Source of the DNA: Branchiostoma floridae
Taxonomy: Eukaryota; Chordata; Leptocardii; Amphioxiformes; Branchiostomatidae
NCBI RefSeq assembly: GCF_000003815.2
Contig: NC_049990.1
Coordinates: forward strand, 4,341,803 to 4,405,802
Length of the DNA: 64,000 nt
Direction: 5' to 3'
Numbering within the stretch: position 1 is the first letter of the stretch; each line of letters opens with the position of its first letter. Positions 10,201 through 21,175 of this stretch are shown here, piece after piece. A program made the translations under genes and the position numbers. The notes under the pieces were generated by a model, which ran no database searches, had not been told where the DNA came from, and worked only from the letters and a program-made list of their open reading frames with translations.

Positions 10201-13200
10201 AAGATTTATGTAGAACTATGTAGAAAGTCATATGTAGAAAGAACCAAGCCAAAACAAAACTTTTAAGATTTTGCAATACACGTAAATCAGATCCTAAATT
10301 GCTGTAATCTCAAAATGTAAATAGATTGAGTCTTGCACGGTACTAGTGAGGTCTCGACGAGGTTGAAGGTATATCCGACAGGTCACTGAACTCACCCTTT
10401 GTTTTGGACTTAGTGGTATTGTTGCTATATTCTTGGTTTTTGTTCGCAGGTTATGGCATGCTCCCAATGGATGATCAGGTCAACCTGATCCGAACGGTGT
10501 GGTTAGATCTTCTGATGTTGGGGTTGGTGTGGAGGTCCATGGAACATCGCGGGGAATGGCTGGTGTTTGCACCCGACCTGCTCATGGACAGGTGAGTGTT
10601 TGTTTGTTTGTTTGTTTGTTATTTACAGTAAGAGTTGTGGCTGTTGATGTTAGGGCTGGTGTGGAGGTCCATGGAACATCGTGGGGAGTGGATGGTGTTT
10701 GCACCCGACCTGCTCATGGACAGGTGAGTGTTTGTTTGTTTGTTTGTTTGTTTGTTATTCAAAGTGAGAGTTGTGGCTGTTGATGTTAGGGCTGGTGTGG
10801 AGGTCCATGGAACATCGTGGGGAGTGGCTGGTGTTTGCACCCAACCTGCTCATGGACAGGTGAGTGTTTGTTTGTTTGTTATTTACAGTGAGAGTTGTGG
10901 CTGTTGATGTTAGGGTTGGTGTGGAGGTCCATGGAGCATCGTGGGGAGTGGCTGGTGTTTGCACCCGACCTGCTCATGGACAGGTGAGTGTTTGTTTGTT
11001 TGTTTGTTATTTACAGTGAGAGTTGTGGCTGTTGATGTTAGGGTTGGTGTGGAGGTCCATGGAGCATCGTGGGGAGTGGCTGGTGTTTGCACCCGACCTG
11101 CTCATGGACAGGTGAGTGTTTGTTTGTTTGTTTGTTATTTACAGTGAGAGTTGTGGCTGTTGATGTTAGGGTTGGTGTGGAGGTCCATGGAGCATCGTGG
11201 GGAGTGGCTGGTGTTTGCACCCGACCTGCTCATGGACAGGTGAGTGTTTGTTTGTTTGTTTGTTATTTACAGTGAGAGTTGTGGCTGTTGATGTTAGTGC
11301 TGGTGTGGAGGTCCATGGAGCATCGCGGGGAATGACTGGTCTTTGCAACTGACCTGCTCATGGACAGGTGAGTGTTTTCACCTGATTAAGGGAGCAATAA
11401 CCTCCCTAAAGTATCATAGTTTCTTCCATAATTCCTCAAAACATTTCTGATGAGGATCCTCACATCTAAATGTGTTTTGGTTTAAGACTTATTATCAACA
11501 AGAGCAACCAGGTTGCTAGACTGGGAAGCCATCCCCAAATCCTGTGTTCAAGAGGCTTGAGTTTTATTGCAGGCTACTACAACACAACACCCTACCAACA
11601 TGTTTGCAACAATTTGAAAAAAAAACACAATGTCATGTCAAAAATTTGAAAGGATTATTTGCCTTATTCTCAGCCCTACAGTCGCAGTCTTCTTCCAAAA
11701 TTGCTGAAGAGAATTGATTTTTTTCTTCTGTTGTAACAGATCGCTGTGCAGACTGTCCGGTATGGAGTACATCTGCACACCCATGCTGGAGTTTGCCCGG
11801 CAGTTTGCTGACCTGCAGGTGCCTCAGGAGGTCTATGTGTGTCTCAAGGCACTCACTTTATACACTACAGGTAAGTATGGGCTTTCGGTACACTGAAAGC
11901 TTAGTTTCTGAGTGCAAGTCCTGTAGCTCCTGTTTTAGTGGGTGGTCACGCAGAGGGTGTTCCTCTCTAAGCATTCATTCAAAGAGCTGCACCGCTGCCT
12001 CCTCCTGTCTCACTTTCACTGGGGGCAGGTTGGGGATACTCACGTCTGCCTCCCAGGGAAATGATGATTACTGTAATTCCTGATTTTTTCAATGCACTGT
12101 TATGTTCACGGTTTTCACAGTGACGACTGTAACATGAACTTATCATTACTGATAACAAATAATTCACAGACTTTTTAATGTGCACCTGCTGCGACAGTGC
12201 ACATTTAGTTCCGAGAACAAGTTAAATTTTCTCAGACCGTGAAAGTTTGGTACCAAGAAGACAAAGTGAATTACAGTATCGTTTCCTATTCCTCAGCTGT
12301 GAGCTCTGAAGAAGAGGCCATGAGTTTCATTCTGGCTGTATCGCTCACCCAAGTAATAGGATGGGACATTAAGCCATTGTCCTCTGTTCACCATGCTTGT
12401 CAAAAAGAGCTAGGTAATTTAAAGCTATGGATACTTTACATAGCATCTGGTCTGTCTGTCATGACCAATAGAAGGAAAGCTCTTCAGTGAGCTAAACTAG
12501 ATTGATTGGACTTTCACTTTCTTAAATCACAGCTGTGAGCAGACTTCAGGACTACCGCCAGGTGCAGCGGCTGAAGCAGGACATTAACGAAGCTCAGAGG
12601 TTTTAGGACAGTGAGAGGGATTCTAACACCTAACTCTTTTCTTATCACATAATGTTATTGCCTGTATCTTAGCCTTGAGCAGGCTTCAGGACTACCGACA
12701 GGTGCAACGGCTACAGCAGGACATTAATGAAGCTCATGTCATGGGAGGCTCGTTATCATAAATTTAATGAATTCTCTAGCGATGGCCAGAGCCTCACTTA
12801 ATGTGACAAGGATGGTTTTAGGACAGTGAGAGGGATTCTAACACCTGACGCTTTCCTTATCACACATTGTTTTGTGTTTCTTAGCCGTGAGCAGGCTTCA
12901 GGACTACCGCCAGGTGCAGCGGCTTCAGCATGAGATTAACGAAGCCCTAGCGGAGGCCTGTAGCAGCACCTTCGGTTTCTCCCCCGGGAACATCGCACGG
13001 CTCATGATGATCGTGTCACAGGTAGATAGATGGTTTATTGCGCAATAATTGCATCAATGTATGGCAATGTATAGATAACAGAAGTTACAGTCTAATACTA
13101 CATGTACACTTTATATTATCACAACAGTTTCAGTTACTACAATACTAGTGGACAGTATCACGAGTGGAATCTACGGTAGGTGACTTTGCAACAATTAACA

Positions 13201-14658
13201 GTTGTCAAAAATCATTCAGGAATGGTACACTGTCAGTTTCTTTTTTTGCATGGCGTGATAAATGTATTGACCTAGGTGGATAGATGTGGGATCATGACAT
13301 AATACATTGAAGGTTTCACTACTTGTGTGTGGTAGAGATACATGTATATCTGACTTACATGTGATTGATCGTATCGCAGGTCCGTCAGCTGAGCTCGCTG
13401 GGCGTGGACCATCTCAACAGGCTACGGGGGGCAGAGACTGTCTCTGTTGAAGGTTGGTGTCGTTTGTTTATTTATTTGTTTGTTTTGCACAAAATGATAA
13501 TCATGGTAGGATTGACCATTAGGGCAATTGTAGAGAATCACGCTACAGAAAGGGACGCACACTTGAGAGACATCTGCCGTGCTGGTCGGCTGGGCTATAG
13601 CAATACAGCCTAATAGTATCCATTCCATTGCAAACTTTTAAGCTATCATTAATTGTGTCAACTTTGCCTGTGGCATTTCCCAGACTCATGTTTTTGACTG
13701 GATTATTATCCATGTCGATGTTGGCTACATTCTGCAGATCAAGACAATACTGGATAGGATTTCTTGATCAGAAATGATTTATTCATTTATAGACCTTGTA
13801 AACAATGGGAAGTCCCTTGCTTCAGTCAAGCTAGACTGATTCCCAATGGAATACAAAAATATACCGTATCATAAGCAACCAATAATTTAGAATTTTATCA
13901 CCTTTTTATAACCCTTTAAAATTCTTCAATTTATATCAGTCTATGTTATTTATATATCTATATGATAATATTATGTACTATGTAATGTATGTATATACAA
14001 AAAAATATAGTATCAAAGGCATTTATTGATTTCATAGTTGGTCTTGAACTTGCCTTCCCTCCAGGCTTGCTGAGAGAGATAGTTGACGAGCCCCCGAGGA
14101 TCACAGAGATAGAAGACTCACCTGTGTCTGCTGAAGGGAACAAGACAACGTCTAGGTCTGCGGGGAGAACAGAGTGTGCAGCATCTACATCATGTACGGC
14201 ACAAGACGGTGGGTAACAAGCTTTTTAAAACAATTGATTAAAAAATCATATTCCCTAGTATTCACCAGCCAGATTGCCTCACAAGAACCATTTTATCTCT
14301 ACTGAAATTACAGGCCCCATTTAAATCTGGTTACCTCCCAAATACTGTAAATTCATTTAAGTTCGTGGGGATTTAATTTCGTGGTGGTGGGAGAAAGGAC
14401 TTTTCTAAGTGGTTTTGCATGTAAGTTTGCAGGAGCACGATGAACTGTAGTTTTTTGCAGTTTTTTGCCTGCTATTTCATCCAAAGGAATGTTTCTTCTA
14501 TAATCTCAGAAGCTGTGGAGAACTCGGCAGAGGCGGAAGCAGAGGCGGCAGAGTTTGCTGCACAACTGAAGGAGGTCATGGAGGGAGAGGCGACGACGAT
14601 CGCTGATGTCAAAGCCATGGCCGATCAGATGGGCATCGAGATCCTAGATCTGGATTAA
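7285..14658 (+). CDS. ER: Estrogen-receptor-like (NR3A-type) nuclear receptor
   Basis: Ten exons join in consistent phase: 7285-7827, 8369-8468, 8843-8956, 9358-9675, 10450-10591, 11740-11870, 12885-13021, 13380-13452, 14065-14208, 14510-14658. This gives 616 residues from ATG 7285, which has A at -3 and G at +4. The reading frame is also open back to 7177, so an upstream coding exon is possible. The A/B region is Gln/Pro-rich. Finger 1 is CAVCHC...[10 protein letters not shown] and finger 2 is YVCPANNNC...[10 protein letters not shown]. The hinge is Lys-rich (KKKPKKTKR). The ligand domain contains [24 protein letters not shown] and FAPDLLMDR, and then [12 protein letters not shown]. By alignment to human ERα the estradiol-contacting E353, R394 and H524 are conserved. 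Helix 12 keeps an AF-2-like LLREIV core. The P-box is EGCKS instead of the ER-type EGCKA, so this may be a divergent ER paralog. The tail is acidic and Ala-rich. Confidence 0.85.
7997..8212. mobile_element. CTGTAAATGC MITE, copy 1 (receptor intron 1)
   Basis: The element starts TACTGTAAATGCATTTAAGT and ends GCAATTACAGTA, so the termini are inverted. TA at both ends suggests a TA target duplication of Tc1/mariner type. The interior alternates TTCGCGG, ACCGC and TTTTAATTTC blocks that pair with each other. No ORF. Confidence 0.75.
9686..9897. mobile_element. CTGTAAATGC MITE, copy 2 (receptor intron 4)
   Basis: It begins TACTGTAAATGCAGAAATG eleven bases after the donor at 9675/9676 and ends TTAAATGCATTTACAGTA. 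The interior matches copy 1 in reverse orientation (CCACCGCGAA, AAAAGTCCATTTTCCCGC). Confidence 0.8.
9913..10131. mobile_element. GGTYACATA-type MITE
   Basis: The left end AGGGTACGGTCACATAC and the right end CATATGTAACCACACCCTA are inverted repeats. The interior contains CAGCTGAACTTTGCAGGAAA, shared with 3080-3245, and TGATTTTGATGC-like sequence shared with 16215-16374. Confidence 0.6.
10516..11374 (+). repeat. Tandem partial copies of receptor exon 5 with its splice donor
   Basis: The 3' part of exon 5 ([10 protein letters not shown] to LLMDR) plus its donor (GACAG then GTGAGTG) and a (TTTG)n stretch is repeated. Besides the true donor at 10591, six copies end at 10723, 10859, 10983, 11111, 11239 and 11367, with spacing 124-136 bp, mostly 128. 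Copies ending at 11111 and 11239 look identical. Most are preceded by TTATTTACAG, but the base after it starts TGA or TAA in the receptor frame, so they cannot be spliced in as a working exon. The last copy has GAATGA in place of GAATGG. Confidence 0.9.
12533..12740 (+). repeat. Two upstream partial copies of receptor exon 7 with splice acceptors
   Basis: Exon 7 starts at 12885 with [13 protein letters not shown]. Its first ~60 bases, with an AG acceptor, occur twice before it, at 12533 (after TTAAATCACAG) and 12673 (after TATCTTAG). Both are open for about 20 codons in the right phase and then run into a stop without the rest of the exon. The intronic text between copies (GGACAGTGAGAGGGATTCTA) is also repeated. 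Confidence 0.88.
14343..14452. mobile_element. Partial CTGTAAATGC MITE, copy 3 (receptor intron 9)
   Basis: TACTGTAAATTCATTTAAGT and following TTCGTGG and GGACTTTTCTAAGTGGTTTT match the first half of copy 1, ending near GAACTGTAG. The second half is missing. Confidence 0.6.
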
Positions 14659-14834
14659 TCAGGATTATTGTAATCGAGCTTGATCCAGCTCAGTCTACTT
14701 TCAATTGACAGGATCAGTACCAGTGTTAGGCCACGTCGATTTAATTTGTTGGTTCTTGAATTTATTAAAAAATGTGCTTAACTGGAAAAATCATAGAGAA
14801 AATCCTCAGGATGTCATTCTTATGCCTAATGGTA

Positions 14835-15010
14835 CAGTTTAATGAAGTGAATACAGTCATATACTCAAGATCAATTTAATGAAGTGAATACAGTCATATT
14901 CCAGATCAATTTTATGAAGTGAATACAGTCATATTCAAGATCAGTTTTGTGAAGTGAATACAGCCATATTCAATATCAGTTTTATGAAGTGCATACAGTC
15001 ATATTCAAGT
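14835..15010. repeat. Tandem repeat of ~40 bp, five copies, 3' of the receptor
   Basis: The unit TGAAGTGAATACAGTCATAT followed by TCAAGATCA and TTTTA repeats five times with small changes. It lies 180-350 bp beyond the receptor stop and so probably within or just after its 3' UTR. Confidence 0.8.
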
Positions 15011-16214
15011 TCTCCTCCCTGACCTCTGGTTTTATGATGTCCGCTTGCTATATGTTCATCTTAAAATGTTTTAGAACCAACAAAGTAAATCTGTGTGGCC
15101 TTTCCTACTGTGATTTTGATCTAGAGTGATCATTATGTTAATCCAGCTTAAACTAGATCATCATGATTTGTCTACATAACTTGAGATCTGGACTGATCAG
15201 GATTTTGATCTAGATCCAGATTTAACTGAATCATCAGGATCTGATATATTAAGTGAGATTGATCTGGACTTATTGGGATTGATCTAGCTTGACCTGGCTC
15301 AAGTTAAATTGTCAATTAAGCTTTGCAGAATGTGATCTTTTATCCTGATCAAACGTGATTTAAGTTGCTGTATTACTCTGGATTTAGCAAAATAATAGAG
15401 CTGTTGGATTTGATACATGATTTGCATCTGGCTATATCTATGCATGATATAATTTGGATTCAGAATCTGACATTTGCAAGGCTTCAATCCTGAGTCTATT
15501 GAAAATCACAGAATTTGTCAATTCTACAACTGTACAGCAATAGTACAAAGTACAAAGTGAAACTACCTCTATTTTTATCTCCTTTAACATCTTTTAGGAT
15601 TGGGTCTATAGGACAGTATCTAGTAGCAGCAGAGGCAAAAACTGTAAAAAAAAAAACTACTGTGGTGTGTAACTGTTACAATAATGTTGATGGCTTAAAA
15701 CTAACTGTTAGGTACTCCAGAATAGTCATGATGTTCCATTAGTCTAACAAAGTGTGTTTCATGTAATTTCCTCTACATTTTTCAAACCATAATACGTACA
15801 TGTACTAGGGATATTCCACACCGCATCCATGTCAAGTGCTTATACCTGTTGTACTGGACTATGTAACTTAACTGTTTGTGCCTTACACTTGCTAAATGGT
15901 CTTTATATAGCCATTTTGTTCTTTGTAACTCATGACAGCAAATTTGTAGCTTTTAGACTTATCACATATAGAAAGCAAACTACTGTCTTGGCATTAACAC
16001 CAGAATAGTTATACCAGAAAAATTAGGTACAACAGTTCCACTGACCAGTCAAGTAAACTTCACTGGCTAAAACTCAAGCCAGGATAAAAAGAACTTGGCA
16101 ATGTCTCATCATTTTTTACCTCCTTGTACAGAGGGTTCGTTTTCAGTTTGTTTGTTTGTGTGTCCGTAGTCATTTGGAAAGAGAGCTGATTACCACATGC
16201 TAGATTGGTACTTT
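15010..16214. other. Non-coding stretch 3' of the receptor gene
   Basis: 15110-15305 is rich in degenerate GATCTAGATCCAG words, which also occur at the end of the last receptor exon (CTAGATCTGGATTAATCAGG). This may be old local duplication. No coding exon recognised. A T/G-rich (TTTG)n run lies near 16150. Confidence 0.4.
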
Positions 16215-16374
16215 TAGGAATAGCCAATGGTCATGCGATTGTCGTACGATTTTGATGCCATAGGATTTTCAAGCACGGCCGTGACGTACATAACAAACCA
16301 CAGACAAGATCCAAGGCAGTTAACTTGCGGGAGACATACATTTTTGTCCCCACAATTCTCGACGTTAGCCATCG
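16215..16374. mobile_element. GGTYACATA-type repeat cut by a gap
   Basis: GTACGATTTTGATGCCATAG, GGCCGTGACGTACATAACAA and GACGTTAGCCATCG match the interior of the copies at 9913-10131 and 3080-3245. The right end is lost in the N run. Confidence 0.5.
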
Positions 16375-16491
16375 NNNNNNNNNNNNNNNNNNNNNNNNNN
16401 NNNNNNNNNNNNNNNNNNNNNNNNNNNNNNNNNNNNNNNNNNNNNNNNNNNNNNNNNNNNNNNNNNNNNNNNNNNNNNNNNNNNNNNNNNN
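16375..16491. other. Assembly gap (117 N)
   Basis: Run of N inside a repeat-rich area. Confidence 1.
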
Positions 16492-18280
16492 GCAGTTGTG
16501 TTCATGAAGCTCGCAGAATGATGCTATTGATGAAGACCTGTTGTAAACATCCGTGCCCACAGGCAGAACAAAATGCTTCTTCCTGATAGCCAGACAATCT
16601 CCTGTCATTCATCAACAAACCAGAAGCGATCATTTCATCTTCTGACCTATTACTGCAGGGCTCCCCAGTTGAAATTTGTCTGACTGCCAGGAAGAAGAGT
16701 TTTCCTCCGCTTGTGGGCACGGATGTTTACAACAGGTCTTCATCAATAGCGTCCTTCTGTGTGCTTCATCAATATTACCACCTCACGAAGTAACCCAGTT
16801 CAGTGTCCAATATTTGTGCTTTGGCCAAGGTGATGAAATGTCCTGGCGATTCTTTATCTATGCGCGGCGACACTTTTCAAGGATTTCGACCCATCTTTCC
16901 CATCATAAATGTAACATCATAGCAACCCCAAATTCTGGAAAGGAATCCCAAAACACTACATGCCAAAATAGCTTAGTTCCAACATAACCAAACACGTAAT
17001 GACCATGGTAGACTCGAAAAGTAACAGGACAAAGATCCTTGTCCATCCAGCCGAACACCTATTGGCCTTGGGAGATCCACAATGAGAAACTTCGTTTTCC
17101 TTCAGGTTTGACCAATTGGAATCAGAACATGCCAACCTTTACCAAACCAAATAAAGTCATTTGGCCAAATTTTCAAGCATCTTCACAAACCCCTGTCATT
17201 CATAAAAAAAACAAGCCTTTATCTTATCCTCTGCCCCTTACTGCAGGGCTATTATGACCAATGGAAATTTGTCTGGCTACAAGGGCACGGATGTTTACAG
17301 CAGGTCTTCATCGATACCATCATTCTGCATGCTTCCTCAATAGAACTGCAAGACATCTAGATCTGGCCATTGTATATTATAACAGTACTAGTGTAGGATG
17401 AACCGAGTAAGCACTGTCACAGAGTATCACATCCAAAGATGTCGTATTTCCAATGTGAAACATCTCGAAGATGGAAAATACAAGCAAGCTAGCTAAGCCA
17501 AGAAGACTTTGCTCATTTTCTGACCACTGCAGGGCTATCATAATCGGTGGAAATTTGTCTATCGGGAAGGAGGCTCGCGTCTTCCGATGCCAGGGGGCAT
17601 AATTTTTTTTACAGCAATTCTTCATCAATACCGTCCTTTTGCACCTTTCACCAACATTGCTCCACGAAATATATCTATACTTCTGGGCATTGCAAAATAA
17701 CGAGTACTAGACTGTAAGCATTACCAAATGTCTGACTTGTAACATGTCAACGATTTTGAGAAACGCGACTTATTTCCCATAACGTGTCAAAAATGGGACG
17801 CTCTAGATTCAAAGACAAACAAAACCAAACATTACATGTCCTGGGGACAAAAATTATTGTCTCAGCACACTTAAATGTGCCTCATCAATAATGTCACAAG
17901 AAACACGTGTCTGGACACTGTGCACAAGGTGAGCAGAGGAAATGTAAGATGTCGAAGATTTTGAGAAATGTGACCCATCTTTTCCATCACACATACACAA
18001 CGGAAGCTCTAGATCCCAAGACAGGAACCCCAAAACATACCCTGGGGATATAAACCTTGTCAGCAGGTCTTCATCAACAGCATCCTTCCGTATATCTCAT
18101 CAATATTACTAAACGGGATACATCTATATATCTGGACATTGCAAGCAGGAAAGGCAGAGGAAGGACTGTAGTCACATCCAAAAGTGCCACGGCTTCCAGC
18201 CAGACGGACAAACACATCTTTTGTAATACATTTCGCTGGTCCTTCTTCTTTGCTAACAAGCTTACCAGGTTAGTACCGTG
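16492..18280. repeat. Diverged tandem and inverted repeats upstream of the LRR receptor
   Basis: The phrase CAGGTCTTCATCAATAGC and relatives occur near 16735, 17303, 17615 and 18064, each followed by GTCCTTCTG-like and TCATCAATATTAC-like text, and once inverted near 16510-16600. GATTTTGAGAAA...GACCCATCTTTTCCATCA-like blocks also recur. An isolated copy of the receptor's tail repeat (AACACCTATTGGCCTTGGGA) is at 17049. The repeats look like decayed copies of a unit of roughly 300 bp. A 5' non-coding exon of the receptor may lie here, because its coding exon begins after a good acceptor (TTTCTTTCAG, ending 18300). Confidence 0.6.
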
Positions 18281-18319
18281 ACGCTTCTTTTTTCTTTCAG
18301 CTTCAAGGTGACATACGTA

Positions 18320-21175
18320 ATGGCTCTTAGAACGGAAGCGCACATATCCATGCTATTTTCTCTGGTCCTTGTGACTGCTGGAGCAGCCTCGGCAAGTTTC
18401 TGCTTCCCTCGCTGTATCAATGCTAGCTGGTCTCAATGTTTAGATGACACGATGCCCGAAGAGCTTGAGTATCAATCGGGTACATGCATCTTATGCAAGC
18501 GACATAGCAATGTTAGCGTCAGCAATACTCACACCCCCACTGTACCCTGTTTGCTGGGTACGCAAAAAGCACTTGCTATCAGGGGAACTCCATTCGGTGT
18601 TCTATCACATAGGAAACTGCCATCCCTTAGCTGGTCATCAGTAGAAACTTTGGTTCTGATCGAGGATGAAATATCAGATTTGGAGCACAATACGATGATT
18701 GTGTTTCCAAATCTCAACCGTTTGAGTCTAGATTTCAACAGGCTGACACATGTCAAACAGAGCTGGTTCATCGGTCTAGAGAACCTCGGTTTGCTAACCT
18801 TATCCAATAACCGAATAGCGCAGATTGACCCGGGGTGCTTCAGCAATATGCCGGGGCTTCTCTGGCTGAGCTTGGAGAACAACGCGTTGAAGGTCGTAGA
18901 CCCCGACTGGTTCCTTGGTCAAACTATGCTATTTTACCTGTACATTGGGGGAAATGACATTCAGACCATTCCTCCAAGCTCGTTCAGGAACATGAGTCTG
19001 TTTGAAATATACCTGCAGAGAAGTGCCCTGTCCTGTCTGGATTGGGGGTTACTAAAGGAACAGAAGTTTCTGGGTACCTTCTCCGTCAGCGGTAACACTC
19101 TGGAAACAGTGCACAATGAAACGCCACATAGATTGGACTGGGCTGTTTCAATACACGAGCAAATCGTATCTGTTGAGGTGCCCAACTTTCTCTATTTCTG
19201 CCTTAAGTATCAACTGTCTCAAGAAAGTAACAATAAGGCCTTTTCGTGGAGGTTTGAATCAGCTGATGCTGTACCTCATCCCGAGTCAAAACACAAAGCT
19301 GCACCTCCAGTATGTCGTGAGTTAAATGAAGGTGGATTTCCACCAAACCAAATCACTTTGCCACGTTTTGTCGTCATTGCTACGAACGACAACCCAGAAA
19401 TGGGGGGCCCCAGCAACCATTCGTACCGAGAGAAGTGCAGACGGGTGTGGGAACACAACCTGGGCGTTACAGTAGCTTTGAAGGATAGCTCTGCCTTACA
19501 GCTGGTTTCCTTGGGTGTAGGGAACACAACCGAGGCAGATGTTGCTATACTGGTTGACAACACACCACCACACAACAGCACCATAGAGTCAGTCACCGAT
19601 TCAAACGAAAACCAAAACAGAACCAACGCAGACACTTTCCACGCAGATAACGTAAATCTAACGTGCATTATCCTCTCGAAACACAACCAAGCCCCATTAT
19701 TCTTAGCCATCCACCGAGTTCCAAACAGGCTCCCAAAAGCATGCCCTGTGCACAAAAGCGACAAAGACCAAACAAGCTTTCAGACACCCATGCCCAACAC
19801 TAGGCCCCAAACAACAGAAGAGTTAAGATCTCTGACACTTGCAAATCAGCCCACAATGACATCCACATTGCAGCTAGGCACTCTCGAAACCAATCTTGAC
19901 CAATTCACGAGTACGCCCGCACCAAAGTTCCCTGTCATCCCAGTTGTTGTCTCAGTCGTAGGCATTCTGATCTTGTTCCTCTCCTTGGGATTTCTGCTGA
20001 AGAAGTGCCTGTCGAAGTTAAGAAAAGGGAACAGTTTACAGGACAATATGGATGGCAGCAATAGACAGGTAGCAACGATTACTGGTCTTGTCACCTGCAC
20101 CTCAATGCCTTCGGCCCTCCAATCTGCTTCTGCTCAGGGGCCTCCTACCCTCCAACATGACTACACTGAGATCCCAGATCATGTAGCTGCTGCTCAAAGG
20201 CCTCTGCCTGCCCTTCCACACACCTACGCAGAGATCCCAGATCATTTAGCTCTTGCTCAGCGGCCTCTACCTGCCTTCCCACTTTTGCCATGCAATGTTA
20301 GCCTAGGTGTTGCAAAGCCCGCAGGGGAAAACAAGTATAACACGCTTCCTGCCGTAAGACGTACACGACAGGAGAGCCAAGATGTCACAGCGTCTTGCGA
20401 TTCCCTGCCTGCTCTCGTCCATTCCTTAGAAGTCTCTGAACGTAACATCTTAGAGAGTCCTGATGAGGAACCCATTCCCTTATACAGTGCTGCTGCAGAG
20501 CCCTCGCTTTCTACACTCACACAAACCGGGCAGAACTTTCCAATCTACCAGGGAAGTTGCCCTACTTTGCGAAGTCCGCAGCCGACTGCAGGTAGACTTG
20601 TTACGTATGGCCTGCCCATGAAAGATATGCACCGTTGTGGTAGACTATATGGGTCTCCTCAAAAGAATTTGCCATATGTCATCTTAGGGGAGGAAGCCCA
20701 AAGTATAACGCGCCGACGATTTCTTCCCATCTCGTCTAGCCCCTATTGGCAATGGGAGACCCCGGGCGAGGGAACTCCAAACACACCACGGCGTGCGTCC
20801 CTCCCCCTACCCACACTACCTAATACCTACCGGCCATGGGAGATACCCTTGCAGGGAACCCGTAACACACCACGGTGTGCGTCCCGACCCACACTGCCTA
20901 ACACCTACTGGCCATGGGTGATACCAACAGGGAAGGAAACCCGTAACACACCACGGCGTGCGTCCCTCTCCCTACCCACACTGCCTAACACCTACTGGCC
21001 ATGGGAGATACCCATGCAGGGCACCCGTAACACACCACGGCGTGCGTCCCTCCCCCTACCCACACTGCCTAACACCTACTGGCCATGGGAGATACCCATG
21101 CAGGGCACCCGTAACACACCACGGCGTGCGTCCCGACCCACACTACCTAACACCTACTGGCCATGGGAGATCTAG
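18320..21175 (+). CDS. Leucine-rich-repeat transmembrane receptor with repetitive cytoplasmic tail
   Basis: A single coding exon of 951 residues. I chose ATG 18320 because it opens a signal peptide (MALRTEAHISMLFSLVLV) and lies after an acceptor at 18300; the longer frame has no earlier ATG. An N-terminal Cys cluster (CFPRC...C) is followed by about six LRRs (LNRLSLDFNRL, LGLLTLSNNRIAQID, LLWLSLENNALKVVD) and a linker rich in Asn-X-Ser/Thr sites. A transmembrane helix of about 23 residues follows near residues 537-560 (VVVSVVGILILFLSLGFLL), then a basic stop-transfer segment. The tail has YTEIPDH, YAEIPDH and YNTLP tyrosine motifs, possible SH2-type docking sites. It ends in five repeats with NTPRRAS and PNTYWPWEI. 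Role: cell-surface recognition and signalling, inferred from architecture. I do not recognise an ortholog. Confidence 0.8.
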   Translation: MALRTEAHISMLFSLVLVTAGAASASFCFPRCINASWSQCLDDTMPEELEYQSGTCILCKRHSNVSVSNTHTPTVPCLLGTQKALAIRGTPFGVLSHRKLPSLSWSSVETLVLIEDEISDLEHNTMIVFPNLNRLSLDFNRLTHVKQSWFIGLENLGLLTLSNNRIAQIDPGCFSNMPGLLWLSLENNALKVVDPDWFLGQTMLFYLYIGGNDIQTIPPSSFRNMSLFEIYLQRSALSCLDWGLLKEQKFLGTFSVSGNTLETVHNETPHRLDWAVSIHEQIVSVEVPNFLYFCLKYQLSQESNNKAFSWRFESADAVPHPESKHKAAPPVCRELNEGGFPPNQITLPRFVVIATNDNPEMGGPSNHSYREKCRRVWEHNLGVTVALKDSSALQLVSLGVGNTTEADVAILVDNTPPHNSTIESVTDSNENQNRTNADTFHADNVNLTCIILSKHNQAPLFLAIHRVPNRLPKACPVHKSDKDQTSFQTPMPNTRPQTTEELRSLTLANQPTMTSTLQLGTLETNLDQFTSTPAPKFPVIPVVVSVVGILILFLSLGFLLKKCLSKLRKGNSLQDNMDGSNRQVATITGLVTCTSMPSALQSASAQGPPTLQHDYTEIPDHVAAAQRPLPALPHTYAEIPDHLALAQRPLPAFPLLPCNVSLGVAKPAGENKYNTLPAVRRTRQESQDVTASCDSLPALVHSLEVSERNILESPDEEPIPLYSAAAEPSLSTLTQTGQNFPIYQGSCPTLRSPQPTAGRLVTYGLPMKDMHRCGRLYGSPQKNLPYVILGEEAQSITRRRFLPISSSPYWQWETPGEGTPNTPRRASLPLPTLPNTYRPWEIPLQGTRNTPRCASRPTLPNTYWPWVIPTGKETRNTPRRASLSLPTLPNTYWPWEIPMQGTRNTPRRASLPLPTLPNTYWPWEIPMQGTRNTPRRASRPTLPNTYWPWEI

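Noticed and set aside
10499-11275. Small ORFs on both strands in the exon 5 copies
   Set aside because: They are shadow frames of the 128-bp repeat with (TTTG)n, without conserved protein content.
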